From Botryosphaeria dothidea (lineage: Eukaryota; Ascomycota; Dothideomycetes; Botryosphaeriales; Botryosphaeriaceae), in assembly GCA_011503125.2 (NCBI GenBank), contig WWBZ02000022.1, positions 1,364,001 to 1,428,000 of the forward strand: a DNA stretch of 64,000 nucleotides, given 5' to 3'. The notes beneath the pieces are model-generated. The model saw nothing but the letters and a program-made list of their open reading frames with translations. It did not search any database and was not told the DNA's origin. Both the position numbers and the translations under genes were made by a program. How positions within the stretch are numbered: position 1 is the stretch's first letter; every line of letters begins with the position of its first letter. Shown piece after piece: positions 20,422 through 30,516 of the stretch.

Positions 20422-23190
20422 ACGGAGGGTGCATTTGTGGTGGTGTGATGGAGAAAGACGTCACAGAGCTAGGCTAAGCATGGGCGAGGTGCTCTGGTTT
20501 ATCTTGTTTCGATTTTCGGTAGGGGTTTTATGGTCAAATGATGCGGTCAGTCATACTCAGAGCACTACGACCCACGTACCACAGTAGCCGAACAGAGATC
20601 AATGAGCGGAAAGAATACCAGCCACATACTCATCCTGCTGATGTACAATATGACCTGTTCATTCTCGCTGCCGGAAGCAATTTCTCCGCTACGGACTCAT
20701 TGAACCCCCAAATATACCCTCTCATTGTGTCATTGGAAATGGCTGCTTCAGAATATCTGGAACGGCTAGCCATATGCTCTTCGCAAGAGCAGCACGAATC
20801 GCACGATTCTGTATGTTACTCTCCTTGCTCTATCCTCCCAGAGCCCAGTAATTTGATGGATGCCGTACCGAAATGGGAATACAAGACCAGCAGGTAAGAT
20901 TTTCTTCCCGCAACATTCCAGATCATTGCTAGTCTACCCCTCTTTTCGATTTTATTTGTTCTTGTCACATGCTCCCCCTCTTAGCCCCTCAAACCAAGCA
21001 TCTGCCCTTGCTCTTGCTCGTTACATCCGCGGATATCTTTGTGATCAGAGAAGCCGAGCGTGGTTCTGGTCACTTGACGTTATCGGCGTACCGGATGCGT
21101 GGATACCCCTTTGGCCATGAAATTCGGTATGGCATCGGTAAATAAAAAATTCAACTCTCCTGAATGGCCACTTGAAGGATCCCTATCTGCTTGCCCAAGA
21201 TCATCTCGATGGATACATCCTCCATCTCACTCCCGTCCTCCCCCAATCACCACCATCATTACCGGCCGCTGTCTTGGATCTTCCTCCTTTTGGATTGTTA
21301 CTTTGGATTTTTATCCTTTAGACCACTTTATTGGACCTTCTCCTTCTGAACTGTTTACTTTGGACCTTTCTCCTTGGATCGTTGTCTTCAACTTCCCCCT
21401 TGGATCTCGTCCGTTGTAATGCGGAAGCCGAGCCATAAGCGAGAGACTGCCGTCGACAGCTAAAGGTCATACATAGCCCAAATTACTGGGCCTAGCCTGA
21501 CCGAAGACAACCCAAGGACATAATAAGGATATGTCCCTCAACTTGGGACGATGTATCAGCAGCAATGAACTCCCAGAAGTTTCACGATTATTCTTGCAGG
21601 CCAATAGGGTCGTGTTCTCATCCGACTGAAAATTTCTGGATTCGCCGTGCCAGGTGTATGAATCATGCCCACCCCCCCCCACCAAGAATAGCGAGAAACC
21701 GATGAGACTGAGTTTAGAGGACCTTAAAACCTCTTTTCGGAATCATACCTTAAATCTGCTTTGGGTCTGTCCTACTACACCCACCCAGCGGGCTGGGCCT
21801 GGCAGGGTTGAAAAGAACCCAGTCCAAAAAATCAGTTCACCTGTCTTCGAGACTTCGTCAGCATCTACTTTAGCCGGAATTTACGATCGGAAATTGTTGT
21901 CAAGAAAGATTTCTCTAGCATTAATGCTGGTTCAATCATCGAAAACCAAATCAAGGATCACACCCCCTGAACAACCAAGACTGTGTAGCCAGATGGAATA
22001 TAGGAGGCCGTTCGAGGACTGGACCTTAGATATAAGCTTCCGGCCAGTCACTTATATCCCTATTCTCTAGTGCTCTTCATATGAGGCTCCGAAGTTTCAG
22101 TTGTGCATGGGAAAACCACAGCCTACACATCTTCTTGGTCAAGCCTTATTGAATCTAGCACCAATATTGAATATATCCCCAAAAACGCCACCTTCAACTA
22201 CACAATGACCTTTCGCCGAGTGCTTGTTAAGCTAGGACACCAGCGACTGTCCGGATCGTTTTGGGTTGATTATCGATCTTCGTGGTTCCCATCTTCCGAA
22301 GCGCTCACCTTCTTCGGAGAGCACATCTTCTGGGTTGGAATTACCGTCGATCTCAAGCGTGCAATCAAATGTTTCTAAACAAACCGGCTACCGTTGGCAG
22401 AAACTTCTCGCACCGATAGCCCAATGCTGCACAATCCTATTCCAACGCTGCTCATGGCAGCAAGAGACAACTCGAATGGCCTTCGAATTCAAGCACCACG
22501 ACCTACGCAGAGATCCAGCCATGAAAAGCGTCCTCTCGTGAATATTTCGTTGGCCGAATATGCAGGAACCCCCTCCCCATATCTTCCGACAAACAACCCA
22601 GCACTGAGATCGCCGCACCCTTCTTATCCACCAATATTCAAGCATGCATTTCCTTTGATAACTAACACATCACGGACAGGCGTCAATGAATTCCAGATTG
22701 GGAAAACCGTCATTTATCACAAAGAACGGGGAGACCGATCTCTTTTGATGAATTTAATGTTCAGGAAAATGTGTGGGAAGTCCCGTGAATCTACTGGGTA
22801 AGTTTTGTGCCGAAAGCAGGGCGATAGGTACCTTGATTTGCAAGATGCTCTCTCTATGACATTAATCCTATCATGGAATCTATTATACTGTTCCCTAGTA
22901 TCTATCGTAGTCTGTTGGATCTTCTGTCAACTTAGTTCGGTGGACCTAGTCAAGACACGTACTTACATTAACTGAGTATTGCCTCCTGTTGCGCGCTGCA
23001 ACGCAGAGCTTTATAACTTCCTTCCAATTTCCGTCTTTCATTGCAGCAGTGCCCGCTGTATCCCCTGCCCTATGTGTCTTGGGTTGACAGGCGTTGGCTT
23101 GCTCAGCATAGTATGGAACAGCGTTCTGCCGCTGCCAATTTGAATTCGTTAAGTGCCCCAACTTTCGTACCGTATTACCTCTCTACTCCC
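20422..23190. other. AT-richer gene-poor island
   Basis: About 2.8 kb without a supportable gene, visibly richer in A and T than the neighbouring genes. It contains an imperfect tandem duplication around 21274-21387 and several open frames of 70-140 codons on the plus strand that show no domain and cannot be joined convincingly. It could hold strongly mutated transposon or gene remains. Confidence 0.45.
21274..21387. repeat. Imperfect tandem repeat, period about 57
   Basis: Two adjacent pyrimidine-rich units (21274-21330 and 21331-21387) share TTGGAYCTTC, CTGTTTACTTTGGAC-like and CTCCTT-like blocks with small gaps. TTGGATC or TTGGACC recurs about every 15-25 bases. It is non-coding and AT/CT-rich. 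Confidence 0.55.
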
Positions 23191-25230
23191 TTAGAAACCC
23201 CCCGGATTCCAGACTCCAAACCTCGTCTCATCAGTGTTATTAAAATTGTTCCCAGTCCAACCAGTCCCGCTATCACCGGACGATGACCGGCTGCCCCCTC
23301 CCATCTCCACCCAACCCGCATTATCGACCCCAAAAGGCTCCGAAAAAAGGGGCCCATTCGTGAAAGTGCTTCGCTCCTCCTCTTTGACCACTCCCACCAG
23401 CCTCACCAACCTCTCCCTCATCCCCCTCACCCCCGACTCATTATCCAGCCTCCGCTCCCCACTGACCTCCCACAACCTCTTTGCCAACTCCTCCACCACG
23501 ACCGCAGCTTTCCCTTGGCCCTGCTGCCCTAGCCCCCGCCGTACCCTTACTAATGCCCTCCCGCAAACATCCAACCCCAGAACCACCCACGGCGCTGTCC
23601 TGAGATCATGATCCAGCAAATCCTGCATCGCCGCCTGCCTCGCCAGCGTCCTCGTCGCCGCCAAAAACGTCTGCACCGACCGCAACACGTCTCCGACCGG
23701 CACCATCCCATCCCCGTGCTTCGACGGGAAAGAAACCGTGACGGCGAGGAGGTGAAACGCCGAATGCGCGAACGTCTGCGCGGGGATGCTGTGGTCGAGC
23801 TGGGCCGGCAGGCGGGCGAGAGCGGCAGAGAGAATGGTGCGAGCGGCGGAGACGGAGTCGATTGGTCGCGGGGCCAACGGCGGGCTCCAGTACGGCGTTT
23901 GCTGTTGCGGGGGTGCTGTGGAGAGGTGGAGCTTGAAGAGCGGGGCGATGGTGGCGGCGAGGTGCGCGAACGACCACAGCTCGTGGGCGGCGTTCTTCTG
24001 CGCGACAACGGCGGCGATGCTGCCCGAGTCGCCGTCGAGGGCGTAGACGGCGGAGGAGGAGAGGTCGGGTGGAGGGAGCGGTGCGACGTCGAGCGGGGAG
24101 AGGGTATCGGGGTCGGGGGAGGCTTGGTGGAGGGAGAGCCAGAGGGTGAAGGCGGTGGCGAACCAGTAGATTCTTTGGGAGAGTTCGGCTTCGACGGTGT
24201 GGGTGTCGATGTTGTTGATGTGGTGTTCTGCGGGGGAGGATTGAGGGGAGATGAGGCGCTGTGCTGCTATCATTCGAGCGAGCTCGAGGTAGCAGTATCC
24301 TTGCTGTGGCCGGCACATACAGAAGTCATGCCAGCCGAGCAGGACCAATGCTTGCATGGTAGATAGGGAAACTGCCGGGCGTTCGAGCACTCGCGCCCGT
24401 GCTGCTTCGAACATGGCGTGGGAGACATTCATGTCTTCGTTACCGAGGAAGAAGCTGGCGTCGGCGAGGACCAGGGCCAACAGCTCGTGATCGTGAGTGC
24501 CATTTCGATATGAATGGAGAAGTAGATTCCGTGAAAGGATGAAAGATAGCGGGTGGTGGGAGAACCAGACCTCAACCAGCTGCTGCACCCTGAGGTCTGT
24601 GAAGCTCTGCTGCGGGAAGGGCGGTGCGCGGGTGCTAAAGGAGAGCGGGCCTTGGTGTTGGAAAAACAGGCGACTAAGGCTGGCGAGCCCAGACTGCTCG
24701 CGTGGCGAGCAGCCCAAAGAGTTGAAGCGCAGCTGGAAGAGCTCGACGATGGATTGCGCTAGCCCAACGAAGACGTCGCGGTACGGTAGCTTCGGACCAG
24801 CGTGCACCGGTGGCCGCGTGGCGGCGCCATGCCAGTACGAGCTTCGCTCGATCTCCGCCGAGAGTACAGTGTGACCGGGGATGAAAAGTCGGAGAGAGAC
24901 GGTTTCCAGCTCCTCGGACAGGAGTCTCATGCCTCCCGAAGCTGTCGATGGACTGTCGACGGTTGAGGGCAGGCTCGGGCCTGGGGACGCATATCCACTG
25001 AGGTTCTCGGTTCTGGCTTGGTGGACCCGAGGCTTGCTCGGTTGGCGTCCGCCACTGAAAGCCTCCATGACATAGACGCAGTCGATGTTGTACGTGCGAC
25101 AAGTATGGCAGACTGAATGGCCAGAGCAAGGGATCTTGCACAGATGGCAGAAGTAGCAGCTGGTGCTCAAATCAGAAGGATCGGAAAAGCCAGCAGCCGT
25201 GGATTCATCGGCTGCGGGAGTCATGTCCAT
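23191..25230 (-). CDS. Zn2Cys6 fungal transcription regulator
   Basis: One uninterrupted 679-residue frame. The N terminus has six cysteines with exact Zn2Cys6 spacing, C25-x2-C28-x6-C35-x5-C41-x2-C44-x6-C51, plus an extra Cys31. A Ser/Pro linker follows, then a helical middle-homology region typical of fungal transcription factors (for example LVEVWFSHHPLSFILSRNL, LALVLADASFFLG, ALVLLGWHDFCMCRPQQGYC, LSQRIYWFATAFTLWLSLHQ). Such proteins are nuclear regulators, often of catabolism or secondary metabolism; the target is unknown. The DNA-binding loop lacks the usual Arg/Lys cluster after the second cysteine (reading HLCKIP), so DNA contact may be weak or unusual. The start at 25230 places the zinc cluster 24 residues in, as is common. 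An extra intron near the C terminus cannot be excluded. Confidence 0.8.
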   Translation of the reverse strand: MDMTPAADESTAAGFSDPSDLSTSCYFCHLCKIPCSGHSVCHTCRTYNIDCVYVMEAFSGGRQPSKPRVHQARTENLSGYASPGPSLPSTVDSPSTASGGMRLLSEELETVSLRLFIPGHTVLSAEIERSSYWHGAATRPPVHAGPKLPYRDVFVGLAQSIVELFQLRFNSLGCSPREQSGLASLSRLFFQHQGPLSFSTRAPPFPQQSFTDLRVQQLVEVWFSHHPLSFILSRNLLLHSYRNGTHDHELLALVLADASFFLGNEDMNVSHAMFEAARARVLERPAVSLSTMQALVLLGWHDFCMCRPQQGYCYLELARMIAAQRLISPQSSPAEHHINNIDTHTVEAELSQRIYWFATAFTLWLSLHQASPDPDTLSPLDVAPLPPPDLSSSAVYALDGDSGSIAAVVAQKNAAHELWSFAHLAATIAPLFKLHLSTAPPQQQTPYWSPPLAPRPIDSVSAARTILSAALARLPAQLDHSIPAQTFAHSAFHLLAVTVSFPSKHGDGMVPVGDVLRSVQTFLAATRTLARQAAMQDLLDHDLRTAPWVVLGLDVCGRALVRVRRGLGQQGQGKAAVVVEELAKRLWEVSGERRLDNESGVRGMRERLVRLVGVVKEEERSTFTNGPLFSEPFGVDNAGWVEMGGGSRSSSGDSGTGWTGNNFNNTDETRFGVWNPGGF

Positions 25231-26334
25231 GATGGCGGGGGCGCAGGGGAGTGACTGGAGAAGGGTACATGGTCGTCCGGAGGGGTGCTATGGCTTAGGA
25301 GAGGGGTCGACAAAGATCTTGTGGGTAGGAGGCACTGAGCCGCATTGGCAGACGTGCGGCGTAGCACGTCGCCAAGTCGGCGTGATTGGGCGAGTTGGAT
25401 TCCTTCGTATACCTAGCCGTCGAGGACTGTTTCGGCGCGGCTACCCAAGGCTAAGCGCACCTCTCCAGGCCCACTTGGCAGGATTGGTACAATGGTCGTC
25501 GATAAAGCTCGGAGTTCGGAGTAGGGGCAGCGACTAGTCACGCGCGCCGGCGCAGCTTAGCTCATCGATTTTATCTTTACTCCAGAAGTCGGGGACGGGG
25601 AAATTACCAAATTTAAATCGTGAATAGCAGAGAAGTCATATACTCGATTCCCCTGGCCCGATATTCAACTCCTGGCCCGCACAGATGTCGATGACGGTGA
25701 TCCTCATACTGACCTCAGCCTCGCTTACGATTTCCACTACCAGCGTAGCAGAAAAAAAATAAGAATTAGGCGACGCTCAAGCACCTCTCGTGCATCTGCC
25801 ACCCTTTGCTAGCTATCTCGCTGGGTTAAAAATAGTACAAGGGCTGAGAACCACTCGCTCCTGCTGTAATGAGTACAATCGATATTCGTGCCTGCGCGAT
25901 TTACTGCCCATGAGTCGAGTTTCGTTCCGGCAAGTTGGGGCTGCAAGTTTTGGTAGAGTGGAGCTGTTTTGACATTGCGCCCCTCCTTCACCCCTAACGT
26001 GTCGTGGGAAGAGGACGCGCATTGATGGCGTAAAGAATGGAAGTTGGGACAGAAGATCACAGGAATGTCTCAGGCAGGAGCGGTGAGAGGTACTCCTGCC
26101 GACACCTTTACCCGACCACCCCTTCGGAATTCGGCCATTTCAAAATAATGAAAGAGAAGGGAGGATTCGGTAAATGTTGCCCACCTGCTACTCTACACCC
26201 GAGCTCGATCAGCCGTTCATACAGTCAACGCATCCAGCGCCCCCAATTCTCGCATAACGCCATGAGTGTCAATCAAACGGTTCCGTACACGTGCAGGAAG
26301 TCGGAAAAGTGACAAGAGACGCGAAAGGATGAAT
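25231..26334. other. Intergenic region
   Basis: 1.1 kb between the regulator's start and the 3' end of the RFTS gene, including the regulator's promoter. Short open frames on both strands are not supported by any domain. Confidence 0.5.
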
Positions 26335-28279
26335 TCAAAACTGCCGTCGTAGAGGTTGCGGAAAATTCTGCTCTCCATTTGATGCGCCAAGTCCTGACAG
26401 TCCCATGAACTGCATATTTTGTTGCGCATCCGCCATTTCGCGGATTCGCTTGATCAGATTACTACATCCTTCGAGTTAGTAAAGTGAGACATCAGAGACA
26501 CTTCTTCCGTGCGGTGTCGACATACCTGACGGGGAGGTTGCTCCGTAATTCCTCGCTCCTTGCGAGCTCAACCGCCTCTTTCCTCTTTGCATCATGTTCG
26601 TCTAGATGCTCTGCGATCAGCAACTGAGAGTCGTCCAGACTTGCACCGTAAACTTTGTGCACGCATCCGTCGTGTGTACAGCGCCATATATCACCGGGTG
26701 AGTTTGCATCAATGGTTGCGGCTGTTTCAGAAATAATTGAGGGTACAAAGCCCGGCGTAGCTCTTTGGCTCTGCGGTGTCTTCCAGCGCAATGGAAGACT
26801 CTCTTTCCTTTCGTCACCCGATTCCGGTGGTGACACGGCTAGAGATGGCCATTGGCTTTGGCTCCGACTGCTCTGACGTTTCCTTCTGTCGTTGTCATCT
26901 TCCGCCTCGGTCTTGCGCTTTGGCGGTGACGTTACTTCTGGCGTATCTGAGTTGTCATCTTCATCGCCGCTGCTCCTGTGATATGACTTTCCACTCCTGG
27001 TCGCGCCCTTGCCAGAGTATTTGCTTCCCTTGGGTCGTAGAAGCGACTGCCTGGCCTTCCGTCCACGACGGGGAGCTGGTGGTGGTACATCGTCTGAGGA
27101 GGAATCCTGATCCATTTGCTGCTCTGCCAGTTCTGGTTCCGGGTCTGGTAATGGATCCTTTCGCCGCCGTATCTCCAGCTCCGACGTTTTCTTCAGTGCA
27201 CTGGCAGACAGCTTGACTTGCGATAATTCGGTATAGACAGGCTGCTCCGTCCATTCCACGGCCGGTTTCCGCTTATGCGCCATCATGTACATCACATTCG
27301 ATGCGTGAGCCCTGATGTAGTCCGCTGCAAGCTCGTCATCGTCCACCTCATACTTCCGCACCATGACTTTCCCGAAGTTTTCCACAGTCATATTCCTCGG
27401 CGCTAGCAATCCCTGAATCTGCACTTTCTGCATCAATTCCCAAATGACCTTGGCCTCCCACCAATTATCATCCTTCTTCGGCGCAGCTGGCTTCTTGGTG
27501 CCATCCGCACTTTCCACCTCTTGACTCCCAGCCTTTTGGCTTGGCGTCCTCCGTCTGACCTTCTTCCTCTTATCCACACCCTTCTTTCCCGCCTCCTTCC
27601 GCTCCATCTCCCCATGCACTTCCGGGAATCTTTCCTTCAAATGCTCAAAGACGTCTGTATAAGTCCACGCGGGATCATCCAGCTCATTTCCCCTCAGCAT
27701 GGACAATATCAAAAACTCCTTGTGGATGTATATCCCCTCCGCCGCCTCCTTCACGTTCCTGAACCTCTCGGGGCTCTCTGCCGCATAGCGCTTGAAGATG
27801 GCGCGGGCCTTAGCGTGGCGATCACGCGAGTAGGCGTCGGCGAGGAAGTACAGGACATTGATAGCGTCGACCATGTCCGCGTAGACATCGCGATACGTGC
27901 GGGCGGGCGTGGCGAGCTTGAACCATCCCGCCTCTCCCGCCGCCCAGATGGCCACCTCGCCGTCCTCGTACTGGCCATACGCGAACCGCGTGACGTTACG
28001 GAGCGCTATCGGCACACCGCTCTTGGGGATGGCGGGCGCGGAGGAGGCGAGCAGGTGCGTCTGCTCGCGCGGCAGGGGCTCGAGGCGGCCGGTCACGGTG
28101 ACGGGCGAGACGGCGTCGGCATGGAGCAGGCTGATGGGCTCGTTGGTCGCGGGATCGCGGACCTCGGCGGAGGAGAGCTGGAATTCCTCCCATTCGTCCT
28201 CATTGGTGAGGGAACGGGGGCGCGGCTTGAGGACATCTGTCTCGCGGAGGATATTGGAAGAGGTAGTGTTGGGTGCCAT
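26335..28279 (-). CDS. Stand-alone RFTS (DNMT1 replication-foci) domain protein
   Basis: Two exons (26526-28279, 26335-26461; 64-bp intron with TTACTAAC branch site) give 626 residues. Residues about 30-230 resemble the RFTS/RFD domain of DNA methyltransferase 1: EDEWEEFQLSSAEVRD, VTVTGRLEPL, then AIWAAGEAGWFKLATPARTY and a helical segment. In DNMT1 this domain targets replication foci and binds ubiquitylated histone H3. No methyltransferase motifs follow. Instead there is a charged linker rich in Lys, Arg, Ser and Pro (possible nuclear localisation signals such as KKGVDKRKKVRRR), a C2H2-like segment near residue 534 (CTHDGC with a later HLDEH) and a C-terminal helix NLIKRIREMADAQQ supplied by exon 2. 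A chromatin role is inferred. The exon 2 join is supported by phase and by a hydrophobic helix; without it the protein would end in unrelated sequence. Confidence 0.78.
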
Positions 28280-28690
28280 GATTGTGGGCGAGAGATTATG
28301 AGGGCGAATGGTCCCGGGCGGTGCGGCTGGTCGGCGTCTTCGTCGGCGTGCTGCTAGCTATTGCATTCGCCCTTGACATGCTGGGGAATTGGCGCGGCGA
28401 AAGATGAGGCACTTGATACGGAGAGCACTGTGTGGTTGATGGGGTGTTGCGTGGGAAAAAGCACGCAGCAGAAAAGCGGCTGAAAGAATGCGGGCAACAA
28501 GACGGACACAGCAGCTGGGGGCGCGCGCTGCCTCGCGCCTCCCCTCTGCGAAGAAACGCGTAGGGCTGAGCTGCGTGCGTGCGGAGATTTCGGCCGCGAC
28601 CCGCGCCGACGTCAAAGCTGCTGCGAGCTTGGGAATTTACTCCACCCTGTCCGCCATTCGCCCTCGCTCCATTGCGACCTCCACCCATAC
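28280..28690. other. Divergent promoter of the RFTS gene and PUS4
   Basis: The divergent RFTS and PUS4 genes are separated by 411-447 bases, depending on which PUS4 start is used. Open frames here run over both promoters and have no domain support. Confidence 0.5.
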
Positions 28691-28693
28691 ATG
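28691..28693 (+). promoter_or_regulatory. Alternative in-frame upstream start of PUS4
   Basis: This ATG is in frame with the PUS4 start 36 bases downstream. It would add twelve residues with two Arg and no acidic residue, a composition suited to a mitochondrial presequence. Leaky scanning between the two could yield mitochondrial and cytosolic forms. This is inference. Confidence 0.4.
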
Positions 28694-28726
28694 TTCGGCT
28701 TCTCGCCTACACTGAGACGTGCCGCC

Positions 28727-30108
28727 ATGTCTTCTAACAAGCCCCAGCTCCTGCAGGGAGTTCTCGGTACGCCGCTTTGATTTTTCCCAATCCTCTGCTC
28801 CTACCCTACCACGGCTTTCCTATACGAGTAAAAAACTAACACGATGCGCTCGCACTAGGAATCCACAAACCACCCGGAATTTCCTCCGCGCAGGTCCTCC
28901 GCGATGTAGAGCGCCAGTTCAACCCATCCAAGCTCTTCGCGCCGCTGCTCGACGCCGAGCGCGAGGCCGTCCTGACCGAGAAGAACAACCAGAAGGACAA
29001 GTACCGACGCAAGAAGGGTCCCAACCGGACGACTCGCGTCAAACTCGGGCATGGCGGCACGCTCGATCCACTGGCCACGGGCGTGCTCATCACGGGCGTC
29101 GGCACCGGCACCAAGGCACTGGGCCGGTTCCTGGGCGAGTGCACCAAGACGTACGAGGCGACGGTGCTGTTCGGCTGCGCTACCGACACCTACGACAACA
29201 CGGGCAAGGTCATGGGGCGCGCGCCGTACACGCACGTCACCCGGGAGATGGTCGAGCAGGCGCTGGACCGGTTCAAGGGCGACATCATGCAGAAGCCGCC
29301 GGTCTACTCGGCGCTCAAGTTCAATGGCAAGAAGGCGTACGAGATCATGCGCGAGGGCGGTCAGCCGCCGGAGATGAAGGAGCGTCCGGTCACTGTGTAC
29401 AAGCTGGAGCTGGTGGATTGGATGGAGCCGGGAACGCATGCTTGGCGGTTCCCGAAGGAGGAGCTGGATGCCTCCAAGGAGGAGAAGGACGCCGCGCTAA
29501 GTGCTTCTGCTTCAAAGGCGACGGCGGCGGCGGCGGAGGAGGAGGAGGAGGAGGAGGAGGAGGAGGAGGCGAGCGGTAAGAGAAAGCGCGAGGATGAAGC
29601 TCCTGTAAGTCTGTCGGCAAAGAAGACCAAGACGGAGTCGGAATCGGAGACGAAGAACACCGCGGCTACCAACCAAGATGGCAAGCCTGAGCAGGCTTCC
29701 ACCACAGATCCAAGGACTCCTTCGCCTCAGGATGACGGCTCTAAAGCTCCTGCCGCGTTGATCCGCATGTCCGTCTCTTCTGGGTTTTACGTGCGCACGC
29801 TCTGCCACGATCTCGGTGCCGCAGTCAACAGCTTGGGCTGCATGACCTACCTCGTCCGCACGCAGCAGGGAGATTTTGAACTGGGCAAGAATGTGCTTGA
29901 GTACGAGGATCTGGAAGCAGGTGAGGATGTCTGGGGCCCCAAGGTCAAGGGGTTCTTGGAGGGATGGATGGCACAGGAAGACGAGCGACAGGCGGAACAG
30001 GGCAAGGAGCCCGCGGCAGCGCGGCCGAGGTCGAGATCACCGTGGAAGGAGAAGTCAAAATCTCCTGAGAGGACGGAGATACTGCCTGAAGAGCAGGTAT
30101 TGGACTGA
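28727..30108 (+). CDS. PUS4: tRNA pseudouridine-55 synthase (TruB/Pus4 family)
   Basis: Two exons (28727-28766, 28859-30108; 92-bp intron) give 429 residues. The enzyme isomerises U55 to pseudouridine in the T-loop of tRNAs. TruB landmarks are present: GIHKPPGISSAQVLRDVE, then LGHGGTLDPLATGVL with catalytic Asp83, KTYEATVLFG, and later KPPVYSALKFNGKKAYE. The family core is interrupted by about 85 residues of low complexity (acidic poly-Glu, then KRKRED and Ser/Thr-rich sequence) before FYVRTLCHDLG and the end of the domain. The Met at 28727 has a strong GCCGCCATG context. An in-frame ATG at 28691 would add MFGFSPTLRRAA, which could serve as a mitochondrial targeting extension; yeast Pus4 acts in both cytoplasm/nucleus and mitochondria. 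It converges with the transporter gene at 30517. Confidence 0.92.
29522..29570 (+). repeat. Trinucleotide repeat CGG/GGA inside PUS4
   Basis: A CGG run followed by a GGA/GAG run encodes Ala residues and then an unbroken Glu stretch in the low-complexity insert of PUS4. Length differences in multiples of three would leave the enzyme in frame. Confidence 0.85.
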
Positions 30109-30516
30109 AGACGGAGACCACCTTGGCGCATGTTCAAAAGTTAAAAATATCCGGCGTATCATTGTGTTTCGGATACCAACTACACATTTGGAACTTTCTT
30201 CTACTAGCTAATATACTAGGGGTGCTGTAGACTCGGTGGTATGTGTAAGCCACGAAGGACTCATAGAAAAGGAAAAGAAAGTAGAAAGACATTGCGGCAT
30301 GGAGCATATATGCCAATCCTCCCACGCCGAACAGGGAGAAAACCAAAAATGAAGCCCATTTATACCATGATCAGTCATGAACACCAGCTTTCTAAAGGAG
30401 AAGCCTCTGGAGTGAAACCAAATGCAAATGCACGTGCTATGCTAGGTCTGAAGCAATATCCAAACAAAGGAAGCGCTGAGTATCCTGTCGACATTGAGGA
30501 TATAGGTATCAAAGTC
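30109..30516. other. Convergent 3' intergenic region
   Basis: 408 bases between the converging ends of PUS4 and the DMT transporter. It is AT-rich and presumably holds both 3' untranslated regions. Open frames here extend into the transporter antisense and are not called. Confidence 0.5.

Noticed and set aside
23608..24366. A 252-codon plus-strand frame, with several similar frames on both strands
   Set aside because: They are mirror frames of the GC-rich Zn2Cys6 regulator coding sequence.
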